From an uncultured Flavobacterium sp. (GTDB lineage Bacteria; Bacteroidota; Bacteroidia; Flavobacteriales; Flavobacteriaceae), in contig NZ_CALTYA010000011.1 in the NCBI RefSeq assembly GCF_943913405.1, positions 31,353 to 95,352 on the forward strand: 64,000 nucleotides of DNA. The letters are read 5' to 3'. Of the stretch, positions 43,229 to 50,550 are shown one piece after another. The stretch's first letter is position 1. The number at the start of each line of letters is the position of its first letter. Under the pieces are notes generated by a model that was not told the DNA's origin, ran no database searches, and saw only the letters and a program-made list of their open reading frames with translations. The position numbers and the translations under genes were made by a program.

Positions 43229-43542
43229 CTCTAGATAAATCGAAAAATTATTCAGAGTTGAAAATTACTCGTCGGCTAAATGGTTTAATCAAAACGATTT
43301 CAAAATTAAGAAGCGGAGAAAGATTCATATATAAAAACAATCCGAATCTATTATTTAAAATAGATTTTGAATCTAAAAATGATGACTTGCTTTGTTGTGA
43401 CGAAATGGGTAAATTAATATGGATTAACAAGAATGAAAAAGTTCTTAAAATAAACGGAATTGGTTTTGAAATTAATCGATTATCTAAAGAATTTCAGAAA
43501 GAGTTTTTAAATCAGGAAAAACTCAAATTTAAAACGAAATAA
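43225..43542 (+). CDS. Small soluble hypothetical protein coupled to the membrane gene
   Basis: The 105-residue protein has no signal peptide or membrane helix; it is rich in Lys, Glu and Ile with short beta-like stretches (FIYKNNPNLLFKIDFESK, KLIWINKNEKVLKINGIGFEI). No family is recognised. It overlaps the upstream membrane-protein gene by 4 bp and ends at a terminator, so the pair forms the end of a small operon. The partner may be the membrane protein; I have no evidence for a function. Confidence 0.55.
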   Translation: MTLDKSKNYSELKITRRLNGLIKTISKLRSGERFIYKNNPNLLFKIDFESKNDDLLCCDEMGKLIWINKNEKVLKINGIGFEINRLSKEFQKEFLNQEKLKFKTK

Positions 43543-43590
43543 AATTATCCGAATTATTGAAAGATATCCCAAAATAGAAACTAAAAATTT

Positions 43591-43618
43591 AAAGTCAGGC
43601 AGAAAGCTTGACTTTTTT
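43591..43618 (+). terminator. Terminator after the small orphan operon
   Basis: AAAGTCAGGC pairs with GCTTGACTTT (one mismatch) around a short loop and is followed by T6. Confidence 0.75.
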
Positions 43619-43651
43619 ATGCAAATAATTTAAAATCCGAACCTTAAAAAC

Positions 43652-43659
43652 TATATTTG
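43652..43659 (+). promoter_or_regulatory. -7 element of the amino-acid dehydrogenase gene
   Basis: TATATTTG is an exact TAnnTTTG match 27 bp before the ATG. The -33 half is weak. Confidence 0.5.
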
Positions 43660-43686
43660 CAAACCTTAAAATAACACTACTCAACA

Positions 43687-44913
43687 ATGAAAGATTTATT
43701 AAATAAATTTGAAAATAAAGAACCAGAAATTGTATTCAACTGGAAAGATTCAGAAACAGAAGCAGAAGGTTGGACCGTAATAAACTCACTTCGTGGTGGC
43801 GCTGCAGGCGGTGGAACCCGAATGAGAAAAGGATTGGACATGAACGAAGTGCTTTCTTTGGCAAAAACAATGGAAGTAAAATTCTCAGTTTCTGGACCAG
43901 CAATTGGTGGCGCAAAATCTGGAATCAACTTTGACCCAAATGACCCGAGAAAAAAAGGCGTTTTGCAAAGATGGTACAAAGCCGTTTCGCCTTTATTGAA
44001 AAGTTATTATGGAACCGGTGGCGATTTAAACGTTGACGAAATCCACGAAGTGATTCCGATGACAGAAGAATGTGGCGTTTGGCATCCGCAAGAAGGTGTT
44101 TTCAACGGACATTTCAAACCAACAGAAGCTGATAAAATCAACAGAATCGGGCAATTGCGTCAAGGTGTTGTGAAAGTGATCGAAAACCCAATTTATTCTC
44201 CAGATGTAAACCAAAAATATACGGTTGCTGATATGATTACTGGTTTTGGTGTTGCTGAAGCAGTTCGTCATTTTTATGATATTTATGGCGGAAGCATCAA
44301 AGGAAAAAAAGCAATTGTTCAAGGTTTTGGAAACGTAGGTTCGGCAGCAGCTTATTATTTGGCTAATTCTGGAGCAAAAGTTGTCGGGATTATTGACCGT
44401 GATGGAGGTGTGATCAACGAAAACGGATTCACTTTTGAAGAAATCAGAACGATGTTCGTAAACAAAAACGGAAACCAATTGGTTGCCGACGGAATGATTC
44501 CGTTTGAAGAAATCAACAAAAAAATCTGGACGATTGGTGCTGAAATTTTTACGCCTTGCGCGGCTTCAAGATTGGTTACGCAAGAACAATTGGATAATAT
44601 GACGGCTTCTGGATTGGAAGTAATTTCTTGTGGTGCGAATGTTCCTTTTGCTGACAAAGAAATTTTCTTCGGACCAATTATGGAAGCTACAGATAAAAAA
44701 GTAAGCTTGATTCCTGATTTCATTTCAAACTGTGGAATGGCTAGAGTTTTCGCTTATTTTATGGAGAAAAAAGTACAAATGACTGACGAAGCAATCTTCA
44801 GCGATACTTCTGAAATTATCAAAAATGCCATCCAAAAAGCACACGATATAAATTCAGACAAGAAAAACATTAGCGCAACTGCTTTCGAGATTGCCTTGAA
44901 ACAATTGGTCTAA
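43687..44913 (+). CDS. Glu/Leu/Phe/Val dehydrogenase
   Basis: The 408-residue protein is an NAD(P)-dependent amino-acid dehydrogenase. The substrate domain has SLRGGAAGGGTRMRKGL and SGPAIGGAKSGINFDP with the catalytic Lys in the latter; the Rossmann domain has VQGFGNVGSAAAYYL and IDRDGGV. It interconverts an amino acid (glutamate or a branched-chain residue) with its keto acid and ammonia; the exact substrate is not clear from the sequence. It has its own promoter and precedes the TonB-like gene by 83 bp. Confidence 0.92.
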   Translation: MKDLLNKFENKEPEIVFNWKDSETEAEGWTVINSLRGGAAGGGTRMRKGLDMNEVLSLAKTMEVKFSVSGPAIGGAKSGINFDPNDPRKKGVLQRWYKAVSPLLKSYYGTGGDLNVDEIHEVIPMTEECGVWHPQEGVFNGHFKPTEADKINRIGQLRQGVVKVIENPIYSPDVNQKYTVADMITGFGVAEAVRHFYDIYGGSIKGKKAIVQGFGNVGSAAAYYLANSGAKVVGIIDRDGGVINENGFTFEEIRTMFVNKNGNQLVADGMIPFEEINKKIWTIGAEIFTPCAASRLVTQEQLDNMTASGLEVISCGANVPFADKEIFFGPIMEATDKKVSLIPDFISNCGMARVFAYFMEKKVQMTDEAIFSDTSEIIKNAIQKAHDINSDKKNISATAFEIALKQLV

Positions 44914-44996
44914 TTATTGATTTCAGTATTTTTAGATAACATTTTTTCGTTATTTCCGTTATCTTTCTATACTTTTATCGAGCAATATTTAAAATT

Positions 44997-45878
44997 ATGA
45001 GTCACACCATTTCTGAAGAACAAAAAAAATCATTGTTTATCACTTGCATCTTGTTCGTGATATTCACTTTGCTTTTGATTTTCATCACATTTGCTTCGCA
45101 AGAACGAATTGAAGAGCTTGCCGGAGGCGGTGGTGGCGGTGTGACTGTAAACTTTGGAGACAGCGAGTTTGGTTCTGGAGCTGATTATACGAGCGAGGTT
45201 TTAAAAGTAAGCCAGACTGCAAAATCAGCTCCGCAATCATCCGCGAGTGCTCAAGAAGATATTTTGACGCAGGCTTCTGATGATGAAGATGCGGTTTCTG
45301 TGGTTGAAAATAAAAGACCCGTTAAAACAGAAATTAAAAAAACCGACAAACCTGTTGTTGTTCCGGAAAAACCAAAACCTTCAAAATCCACTAACGATGC
45401 GCTTGCAAATATCTTAGGCGGAAATAACAAAGGTGGCGATGGAGACGACGGTGTTGCAGGAAATAAAGGAAAACTCAACGGCGATAAAAATTCAAACAAT
45501 TATTATGGCGACGGAGGTTCTGGCGGTGGAACAGGTGGCGGTAACGGTCCTGGAAATGGACCTGGCAACGGCCCTGGAAGCGGACCAGGTTCTGGTGGCG
45601 GAAGCGGTGGAGGTTATTCTTTAGGAAACAGAAAAGCACTTTCTAAACCAAATCCTGCTTACAAATGCGATGAACAAGGCAAAGTTGTGGTTCAAGTTAC
45701 TGTTGACAGAACTGGAAAAACAATTGGCGTTGTGACCGGAATCAAAGGAACTACAAACCCTGCAAGATGTTTGGCAGATCAAGCCAAGATTGCTGCAATG
45801 GCAACAAGATGGCAAGCGGATGATGATGCTCCCGAAAAACAAGTTGGGACAATCGTTTACAACTTCAGCTTGAATTAA
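44997..45878 (+). CDS. TonB-family energy transducer with Gly/Pro-rich linker
   Basis: The 293-residue protein has an N-terminal membrane anchor (SLFITCILFVIFTLLLIFITFA), a periplasmic stretch with Lys/Pro runs (KPVVVPEKPKPSKS), a Gly-rich linker with repeats of GPGNGPGNGPGSGPGSG at about 185-201, and a C-terminal domain (KPNPAYKCDEQGKVVVQVTVDRTGKT) typical of TonB. It transmits the energy of an ExbBD-type motor to outer-membrane receptors such as the one at 10792. It is followed by folC after 37 bp. ExbB and ExbD are encoded convergently 2 kb away rather than in line. Confidence 0.85.
   Translation: MSHTISEEQKKSLFITCILFVIFTLLLIFITFASQERIEELAGGGGGGVTVNFGDSEFGSGADYTSEVLKVSQTAKSAPQSSASAQEDILTQASDDEDAVSVVENKRPVKTEIKKTDKPVVVPEKPKPSKSTNDALANILGGNNKGGDGDDGVAGNKGKLNGDKNSNNYYGDGGSGGGTGGGNGPGNGPGNGPGSGPGSGGGSGGGYSLGNRKALSKPNPAYKCDEQGKVVVQVTVDRTGKTIGVVTGIKGTTNPARCLADQAKIAAMATRWQADDDAPEKQVGTIVYNFSLN
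45538..45615 (+). repeat. GlyPro tandem repeat in the TonB-like gene
   Basis: A run of near-identical units of the type GGTGGCGGTAACGG and GGTCCTGGAAATGG encodes the GPGN/GPGS linker. Such low-complexity DNA may vary in unit number between strains. Confidence 0.75.
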
Positions 45879-45915
45879 TTTTCAAACTCACATTTCTCAT
45901 TTTCAATTCTGAAAA

Positions 45916-47136
45916 ATGAACTATTCTGAAACTTTAGACTGGATGTTCGGTCAATTGCCGATGTACCAAAAACAAGGTGCTTCTGCTTATAAAGAAGATT
46001 TGACCAATACTATTTTGTTGGCGAATCATCTCAATAATCCTGAAAAGGAAATCAAAACCATTCACGTGGCCGGAACTAATGGAAAAGGTTCCACTTCGCA
46101 CTTTTTAGCTTCGATTTTACAGGAAGCAGGTTATAAAACTGGATTATACACTTCTCCACATTTAAAAGATTTTAGAGAGAGAATAAAAATCAACGGCCAA
46201 AACATTTCCGAAAATTTTGTGGTGGATTTTATTGCTTCTAACAAATCTTTTTTTGAAGAAAACCAATTGAGTTTTTTTGAAATGACTGTTGGCTTAGCTT
46301 TTGATTATTTCCGTCAGGAAAAGGTGGATATTGCGATAATTGAAGTCGGTTTGGGCGGAAGATTAGATTCTACGAATATTATTTCTCCTTTGCTCTCTGT
46401 AATTACAAATATAGGATTGGACCACATTCAATTCTTAGGAAATACGATCGAAAAAATTGCCTCTGAAAAAGCTGGAATTATCAAACCAAAAACTCCTGTT
46501 GTTATTGGCGAATATACTTCTGAAACAAAACCTGTTTTTGAAAACAAAGCCAATGAAACGCAATGTGAAATTTTCTTTGCTTCTGATTTAATCGAAGAAA
46601 CTTATCCTTCCGTTTTATTAGGAGATTATCAAGTTCAAAATAAGAAAACGGTTTTACAATCAATTCGAGTTTTACAATCTCAAAACCAATTTGAAATTTC
46701 AGAAGAAAACATAAAAAATGGCTTTTGGAATGTAGTTAAAAATACTGGATTGCAAGGAAGATGGCAACAATTGGGAACCCATCCAAAAATAATCTGCGAC
46801 ACGGCACACAACAAACACGGACTTGAAATCGTGATGAAACAATTGCAAAGACAAGAATTTGACACTTTGCATTTCGTTTTGGGCGTTGTGAATGACAAAG
46901 ATTTGGACGATGTTTTGCCACTTTTCCCAAAAAATGCTAAATATTATTTCTGTAAGCCAAATATTCCTCGTGGATTGGAAGCTTCGATTTTAGCAGAAAA
47001 AGCAACAAATTTTAGACTTAACGGAAAAGTATTCAATTCTGTTACAGAAGCTTATGAAGAAGCTAAGAAAAATGCTTCTGAGAACGACTTTATTTACATT
47101 GGCGGAAGCACTTTTGTAGTTGCAGAAATTTTGTAA
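45916..47136 (+). CDS. folC: Bifunctional folylpolyglutamate/dihydrofolate synthase
   Basis: The 406-residue enzyme has the Mur-ligase-like fold: VAGTNGKGSTSHFLASIL is the ATP loop, LYTSPHLKDFRERI follows, and IIEVGLGGRLDSTNII marks the catalytic site. It adds glutamate to dihydropteroate and to folates. It follows the TonB-like gene by 37 bp and is probably cotranscribed with it, a pairing common in Flavobacteriia. A tRNA gene with its own promoter lies 81 bp after it. Confidence 0.93.
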   Translation: MNYSETLDWMFGQLPMYQKQGASAYKEDLTNTILLANHLNNPEKEIKTIHVAGTNGKGSTSHFLASILQEAGYKTGLYTSPHLKDFRERIKINGQNISENFVVDFIASNKSFFEENQLSFFEMTVGLAFDYFRQEKVDIAIIEVGLGGRLDSTNIISPLLSVITNIGLDHIQFLGNTIEKIASEKAGIIKPKTPVVIGEYTSETKPVFENKANETQCEIFFASDLIEETYPSVLLGDYQVQNKKTVLQSIRVLQSQNQFEISEENIKNGFWNVVKNTGLQGRWQQLGTHPKIICDTAHNKHGLEIVMKQLQRQEFDTLHFVLGVVNDKDLDDVLPLFPKNAKYYFCKPNIPRGLEASILAEKATNFRLNGKVFNSVTEAYEEAKKNASENDFIYIGGSTFVVAEIL

Positions 47137-47153
47137 TTTTTTCAAATAAATGC

Positions 47154-47183
47154 TTGCAGAATCAAAAAACTAGCTTATATTTG
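47154..47183 (+). promoter_or_regulatory. tRNA-Val promoter
   Basis: TTG at 47154-47156 and TATATTTG at 47176-47183 are separated by 19 bp, a perfect Bacteroidetes promoter, 34 bp before the tRNA. Confidence 0.8.
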
Positions 47184-47217
47184 CACACGCAATAAGAGAA
47201 ACTAAATTGCTGAAATC

Positions 47218-47292
47218 GGGCGATTAGCTCAGCTGGTTCAGAGCACCTCGTTTACACCGAGGGGGTCGGGGGTTCGAACCCCTCATCGCCCA
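47218..47292 (+). tRNA. tRNA-Val (anticodon TAC)
   Basis: The 75-nt cloverleaf has a perfect 7-bp acceptor stem (GGGCGAT with ATCGCCC), D-arm GCTCAGCTGGTTCAGAGC, anticodon stem CCTCG/CGAGG with loop TTTACAC (anticodon TAC), and T-arm GGGGGTTCGAACCCC. The CCA end is not encoded. No direct copy of its 3' end is seen nearby, so there is no sign of an integrated element. Confidence 0.95.
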
Positions 47293-47298
47293 CCGATT

Positions 47299-47327
47299 AA
47301 CTCCTTAAGAAATTAAGGAGTTTTTTT
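47299..47327. terminator. Terminator after tRNA-Val
   Basis: AACTCCTTAA pairs with TTAAGGAGTT over a 4-base loop, with seven T on the plus side. The stop codon of the convergent minus-strand gene lies inside its right arm. Confidence 0.85.
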
Positions 47328-47849
47328 ATTTTCAGCTAATTCAATTTTAGACTTCCTCCCTATCCTAAACCAAACCCAAGTACAGAGAATACCACTTAAA
47401 ACCTGGAGAAAAGCAAATAAAAATCTATAAAAATTACTGAACACATTTGCCTGCTTGTAAATGTAAGGCACGAAATGGCTTTCTGAATCCGTATATTCGT
47501 ATAAATAATAAATTAAAAAACTTCGCAACAGCGTAATTGCGACTATCATCCTAATCACCGCTCCTGCGCTTCGTTTTTGTGCATTCTTCATAATCAGAAG
47601 AAGCAATGCCAATATACTACAGATAACAAAATCTATTATTAGGAACATTACGTGCTCTGGACCGTAAGTGGCAGAATACCCGACCGGTTTTGAATGCAAC
47701 ATTTCGGCAAAGTCAATACTTTCCATCATCATTAATAATGCGTAAAAACCATACGCAAATACACAAAAACCTAGATAGCCATTTCCTTTCGAGACTAATG
47801 ATTCTGGTAAAACTGCCCTAATATTAGGTATGTCTTGCAAATCTTTCAT
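47313..47849 (-). CDS. Four-helix membrane protein of unknown function
   Basis: The 178-residue protein has four likely membrane helices (about 25-42, 68-85, 98-115 and 143-165), with a charged loop (MKNAQKRSAGA) and a cytoplasmic tail rich in Lys. No known family is recognised. It lies between ExbD (116 bp upstream on the same strand) and the tRNA terminator. Its stop codon is within the terminator hairpin, so its mRNA end and the tRNA end use the same structure. Confidence 0.65.
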   Translation of the reverse strand: MKDLQDIPNIRAVLPESLVSKGNGYLGFCVFAYGFYALLMMMESIDFAEMLHSKPVGYSATYGPEHVMFLIIDFVICSILALLLLIMKNAQKRSAGAVIRMIVAITLLRSFLIYYLYEYTDSESHFVPYIYKQANVFSNFYRFLFAFLQVLSGILCTWVWFRIGRKSKIELAENKKTP

Positions 47850-47965
47850 GGTACTTCAATTACAAATTAATGTCAAGTTATACATTTTATCGAAGTAGCA
47901 ATGTTATCATTTTTATAAAAAAAACACCTCAGTTTCCTGAAGCGTTTCTTTAAAAATTTTAATTT

Positions 47966-48361
47966 CTATTTTTTATCGGTTGCAATTACAAACTTTAAGT
48001 TGTTCTTGACGCCGATTTGAAGCAAATCTACCAAATCCTGCACTTGCAAGTTATAAGGAATCCTCACAATCACAGTTTGGTCTTTAGCATCGCCCATTTT
48101 GGCTAATAATGACGCTTCTAATTCTTCGAAAGAAACATTTTGCTTGTCAATAAAATAATTCTTGTCTTCAGAAACTGACAGCGTGATGTGCTGCTTGTTC
48201 GTTTTATCGTTCTGCTGCGTTTTCGGCAACGTCATCTTGATTACGTTCGGATTTGCAAGTGTTGATATGATTAGGAAAAACAACAGCAAAAAGAACATAA
48301 TATCACTTAAGGAAGAAGTAGCAACTTCCGCGTGAAATCTTCTATTTCGTTTTAACCCCAT
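47966..48361 (-). CDS. exbD: ExbD/TolR-type motor subunit
   Basis: The 131-residue protein has one membrane helix near the N-terminus (SLSDIMFFLLLFFLIISTLANPNVIKMTLP) with the conserved Asp in SLSDIMFF that carries protons, followed by the periplasmic domain. Together with ExbB it converts the proton gradient into motion of TonB or a related protein. It overlaps the ExbB gene by 20 bp, so translation is coupled. The usual TonB gene is not downstream; the TonB-like gene is convergent 2 kb away. Confidence 0.9.
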   Translation of the reverse strand: MGLKRNRRFHAEVATSSLSDIMFFLLLFFLIISTLANPNVIKMTLPKTQQNDKTNKQHITLSVSEDKNYFIDKQNVSFEELEASLLAKMGDAKDQTVIVRIPYNLQVQDLVDLLQIGVKNNLKFVIATDKK

Positions 48362-49061
48362 CGTTTGGTCTTTGAATTATGGTTACGAATTCTAAAATTT
48401 GTTTTTGTACGTTCAATGAGAAATTATCAATCATTCCGTTGAACAAGTGGTAAGCTGCATAAGCGATAATTCCCACGACAAGACCAGATCCACTACTGAT
48501 CATTTTTTCATACAAACCACCAGAAATATTTCCGATACTGATATCTTCCGTCTGAGAAATACTGTAGAAAATCTTGATAACTCCTGCAATTGTTCCAACG
48601 AAACCTAAAGTTGGCGCAATACCAGCGATAAGTCCAAGATGCCCCATTCTTTTTTCCATTTCACCAATTTCGATATTGGCAGCTCTTTCCATATTAGATT
48701 CAATTTCTGAAATCGGCCTTCCAATAGTCAAAATCCCTTCTCTTAAAATATTTCCGTAAGCCGTATTTGATCTTTCTGCCAAAGAAACAGCTCCGTTGAT
48801 ATTACCCGCATTCAGCTGGACTGCGATATCTTTCACTAAATGCGAATCTAATTTTACTGCTTTTTTAATCGTAAGGTATCTTTCGAAAATTAAATATATC
48901 GTATAAAAAAGAAGAATTACAATCGGAATCAGGAAGAATCCACCTTTTAGAAGAAAACTAAAAAGATTCATTTCTTCAGTTGTCGCAACGCCTTCAATAA
49001 TTGTGTCAGTGGAAGCTTTTGCAATCGTATCTGCTTGCAGGAAAATGGTTGAAAATATCAT
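48342..49061 (-). CDS. exbB: MotA/TolQ/ExbB proton-channel subunit
   Basis: Start was set at 49061 because a promoter lies at 49088-49118, covering the longer upstream start. The 239-residue product has membrane helices in the pattern of ExbB: FLLKGGFFLIPIVILLFYTIYLIFERY, then LIAGIAPTLGFVGTIAGVIKIF and SSGSGLVVGIIAYAAYHLFNG. It forms the proton channel with ExbD. The first 20 or so residues (MIFSTIFLQAD) may be a signal peptide. It is the first gene of the minus-strand pair. Confidence 0.9.
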   Translation of the reverse strand: MIFSTIFLQADTIAKASTDTIIEGVATTEEMNLFSFLLKGGFFLIPIVILLFYTIYLIFERYLTIKKAVKLDSHLVKDIAVQLNAGNINGAVSLAERSNTAYGNILREGILTIGRPISEIESNMERAANIEIGEMEKRMGHLGLIAGIAPTLGFVGTIAGVIKIFYSISQTEDISIGNISGGLYEKMISSGSGLVVGIIAYAAYHLFNGMIDNFSLNVQKQILEFVTIIQRPNDGVKTK

Positions 49062-49087
49062 AAATATATTTAAGAAATTTAGTAATT

Positions 49088-49118
49088 CAAATCTAGAGCA
49101 ATTTCTTGCTTCAGACAA
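49088..49118 (-). promoter_or_regulatory. Promoter of exbB-exbD
   Basis: On the minus strand TAGATTTG (plus 49088-49095) is an exact -7 match with TTG (plus 49116-49118) 20 bp upstream. Transcription would begin near 49082, 20 bp before the chosen ATG. Confidence 0.7.
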
Positions 49119-49200
49119 AAATAAGTTTTTTATTTAGTTTTAAAAGTATAACGGTCATTTTTAAAATATAGTATCTAGAAAAAGTCCAGAATCACTTTAT

Positions 49201-50484
49201 TTAGAGCAATTCCAATGTTCTTTCCAAAGCCATTCCTCTAGAACCTTTGATCAAAATCATTTTGTTTTCCAATTTTTCTTCTTTGAGTTTTTCAGCAAAA
49301 AAGTCAAATGTTTCATAGAAAAACAAGAATTCCTTATCAATTTTATTGGCATAAAAATGGTTTCCAATAAAATAGGTTTTCACATTCGATTCATTCTTTA
49401 ACAATGCAACAATATGCTTGTGCTCGTGAAGGCTTTCTTCGCCAAGTTCAAACATATCGCCTAAAATTGCGACTTTATTTTCCTTATCTAATTGCAAGAA
49501 ATTTTTAATCGCCACTTCCATACTGCTTGGATTTGCGTTGTAGGCATCCAAAATAATTTCGTTAGAATTTTTGAAAAGCATTTGCGAACGATTATTTTCC
49601 GGAACATAGCTTTCGATCGCTTCTTTAATTTCGACATCAGAAACTTTGAAATATTTTCCGATTGTAATCGCTGCGTTTATATTGTTAGCATTATATAAGC
49701 CAATTAAATTTGACTTGACTTTTATTCCGTTGTAATCAATTTCCACGAATGGATTTGCAGCAATTTGATTGATAAAAACGGAAGCATTTTTATCATTTTG
49801 GCTAAAAGTTATACGAAGATTATTCTCTGTTTTTTCATTTTGGATGGCGTCATCAAGATTTACAAAAACGAATTTGTCATTTTCAGAAAGGAATTTATAC
49901 ATTTCACTTTTTCCTTTGATCACGCCTTCTGTACCTCCAAAACCTTCAAGATGCGCTTTTCCAAAATTGGTAATATATCCAAAATCAGGCTGTGCGATAT
50001 CACACAAAAACTCAATTTCTTTTTGGTGGTTCGCTCCCATTTCCACAATTCCAATCTCCGTTTTGGAATCAAAAGACAGCAAAGTCAGCGGAACGCCAAT
50101 ATGATTGTTTAAATTCCCAACAGTTGCTTTTGTAATGTATCTTTTAGAAAGAACTACGTTGATCAATTCTTTTGTAGTCGTTTTTCCATTGCTTCCGGTT
50201 AAGGCCACAATTGGAAGCTTTAGGTATTTTCTATGGAATTTAGAAAGTTCCTGTAAAGCTTCTAAAGTATTTTCTACAAGAATTGTTCTTTCGTCAATGA
50301 AATAATCTTGATTGTCAATTACCACATACGAAGCTCCTTTTTTCAAAGCTTCTTCGGTAAAGGTATTTGCGTCGAAACGTTCTCCTTTAATTGCGAAGAA
50401 CATTGAGTTTTCTTCAATTTTCCTGGTATCAATTGAAACTGAACTGCATTTTAAAAATAAATCGTGAATGTCTTTAATTTCCAT
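49201..50484 (-). CDS. murF: UDP-MurNAc-tripeptide--D-Ala-D-Ala ligase
   Basis: The 427-residue enzyme adds D-Ala-D-Ala to the UDP-muramyl tripeptide, the last cytoplasmic step of the peptidoglycan monomer. ALTGSNGKTTTKELI is the ATP loop, GNLNNHIGVPLTLL and EMGANHQKEIEFL follow, and DAYNANPSSM marks the C-terminal domain. I used the ATG at 50484; the in-frame ATG at 50508 would overlap the hairpin upstream. It lies downstream of gldJ, separated by a terminator-like hairpin, as in other Flavobacterium genomes. Confidence 0.95.
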   Translation of the reverse strand: MEIKDIHDLFLKCSSVSIDTRKIEENSMFFAIKGERFDANTFTEEALKKGASYVVIDNQDYFIDERTILVENTLEALQELSKFHRKYLKLPIVALTGSNGKTTTKELINVVLSKRYITKATVGNLNNHIGVPLTLLSFDSKTEIGIVEMGANHQKEIEFLCDIAQPDFGYITNFGKAHLEGFGGTEGVIKGKSEMYKFLSENDKFVFVNLDDAIQNEKTENNLRITFSQNDKNASVFINQIAANPFVEIDYNGIKVKSNLIGLYNANNINAAITIGKYFKVSDVEIKEAIESYVPENNRSQMLFKNSNEIILDAYNANPSSMEVAIKNFLQLDKENKVAILGDMFELGEESLHEHKHIVALLKNESNVKTYFIGNHFYANKIDKEFLFFYETFDFFAEKLKEEKLENKMILIKGSRGMALERTLELL

Positions 50485-50503
50485 TTTAGAAACTGATTTA
50501 TAA

Positions 50504-50531
50504 AACAAAAGCCCTAATTAAAGGGCTTTTG
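50504..50531. terminator. Terminator-like hairpin between gldJ and murF
   Basis: CAAAAGCCCT pairs with AGGGCTTTTG around a short loop; on the minus strand a short T run follows. It would reduce, but perhaps not stop, read-through from gldJ into murF. Confidence 0.7.
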
Positions 50532-50550
50532 TGGAATTATTTACTGAAAA

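Noticed and set aside
42755..43542. Toxin-antitoxin module
   Set aside because: Small size and 4-bp overlap suggest it, but no toxin or DNA-binding motif is visible and the middle protein is a plain membrane protein.
45538..45615. CRISPR-like repeat array
   Set aside because: The short Gly/Pro-coding units lie inside a coding frame, vary in length and have no spacers.
47218..47292. Attachment site of an integrated element at tRNA-Val
   Set aside because: No repeat of the tRNA 3' end and no integrase gene are seen on either side.
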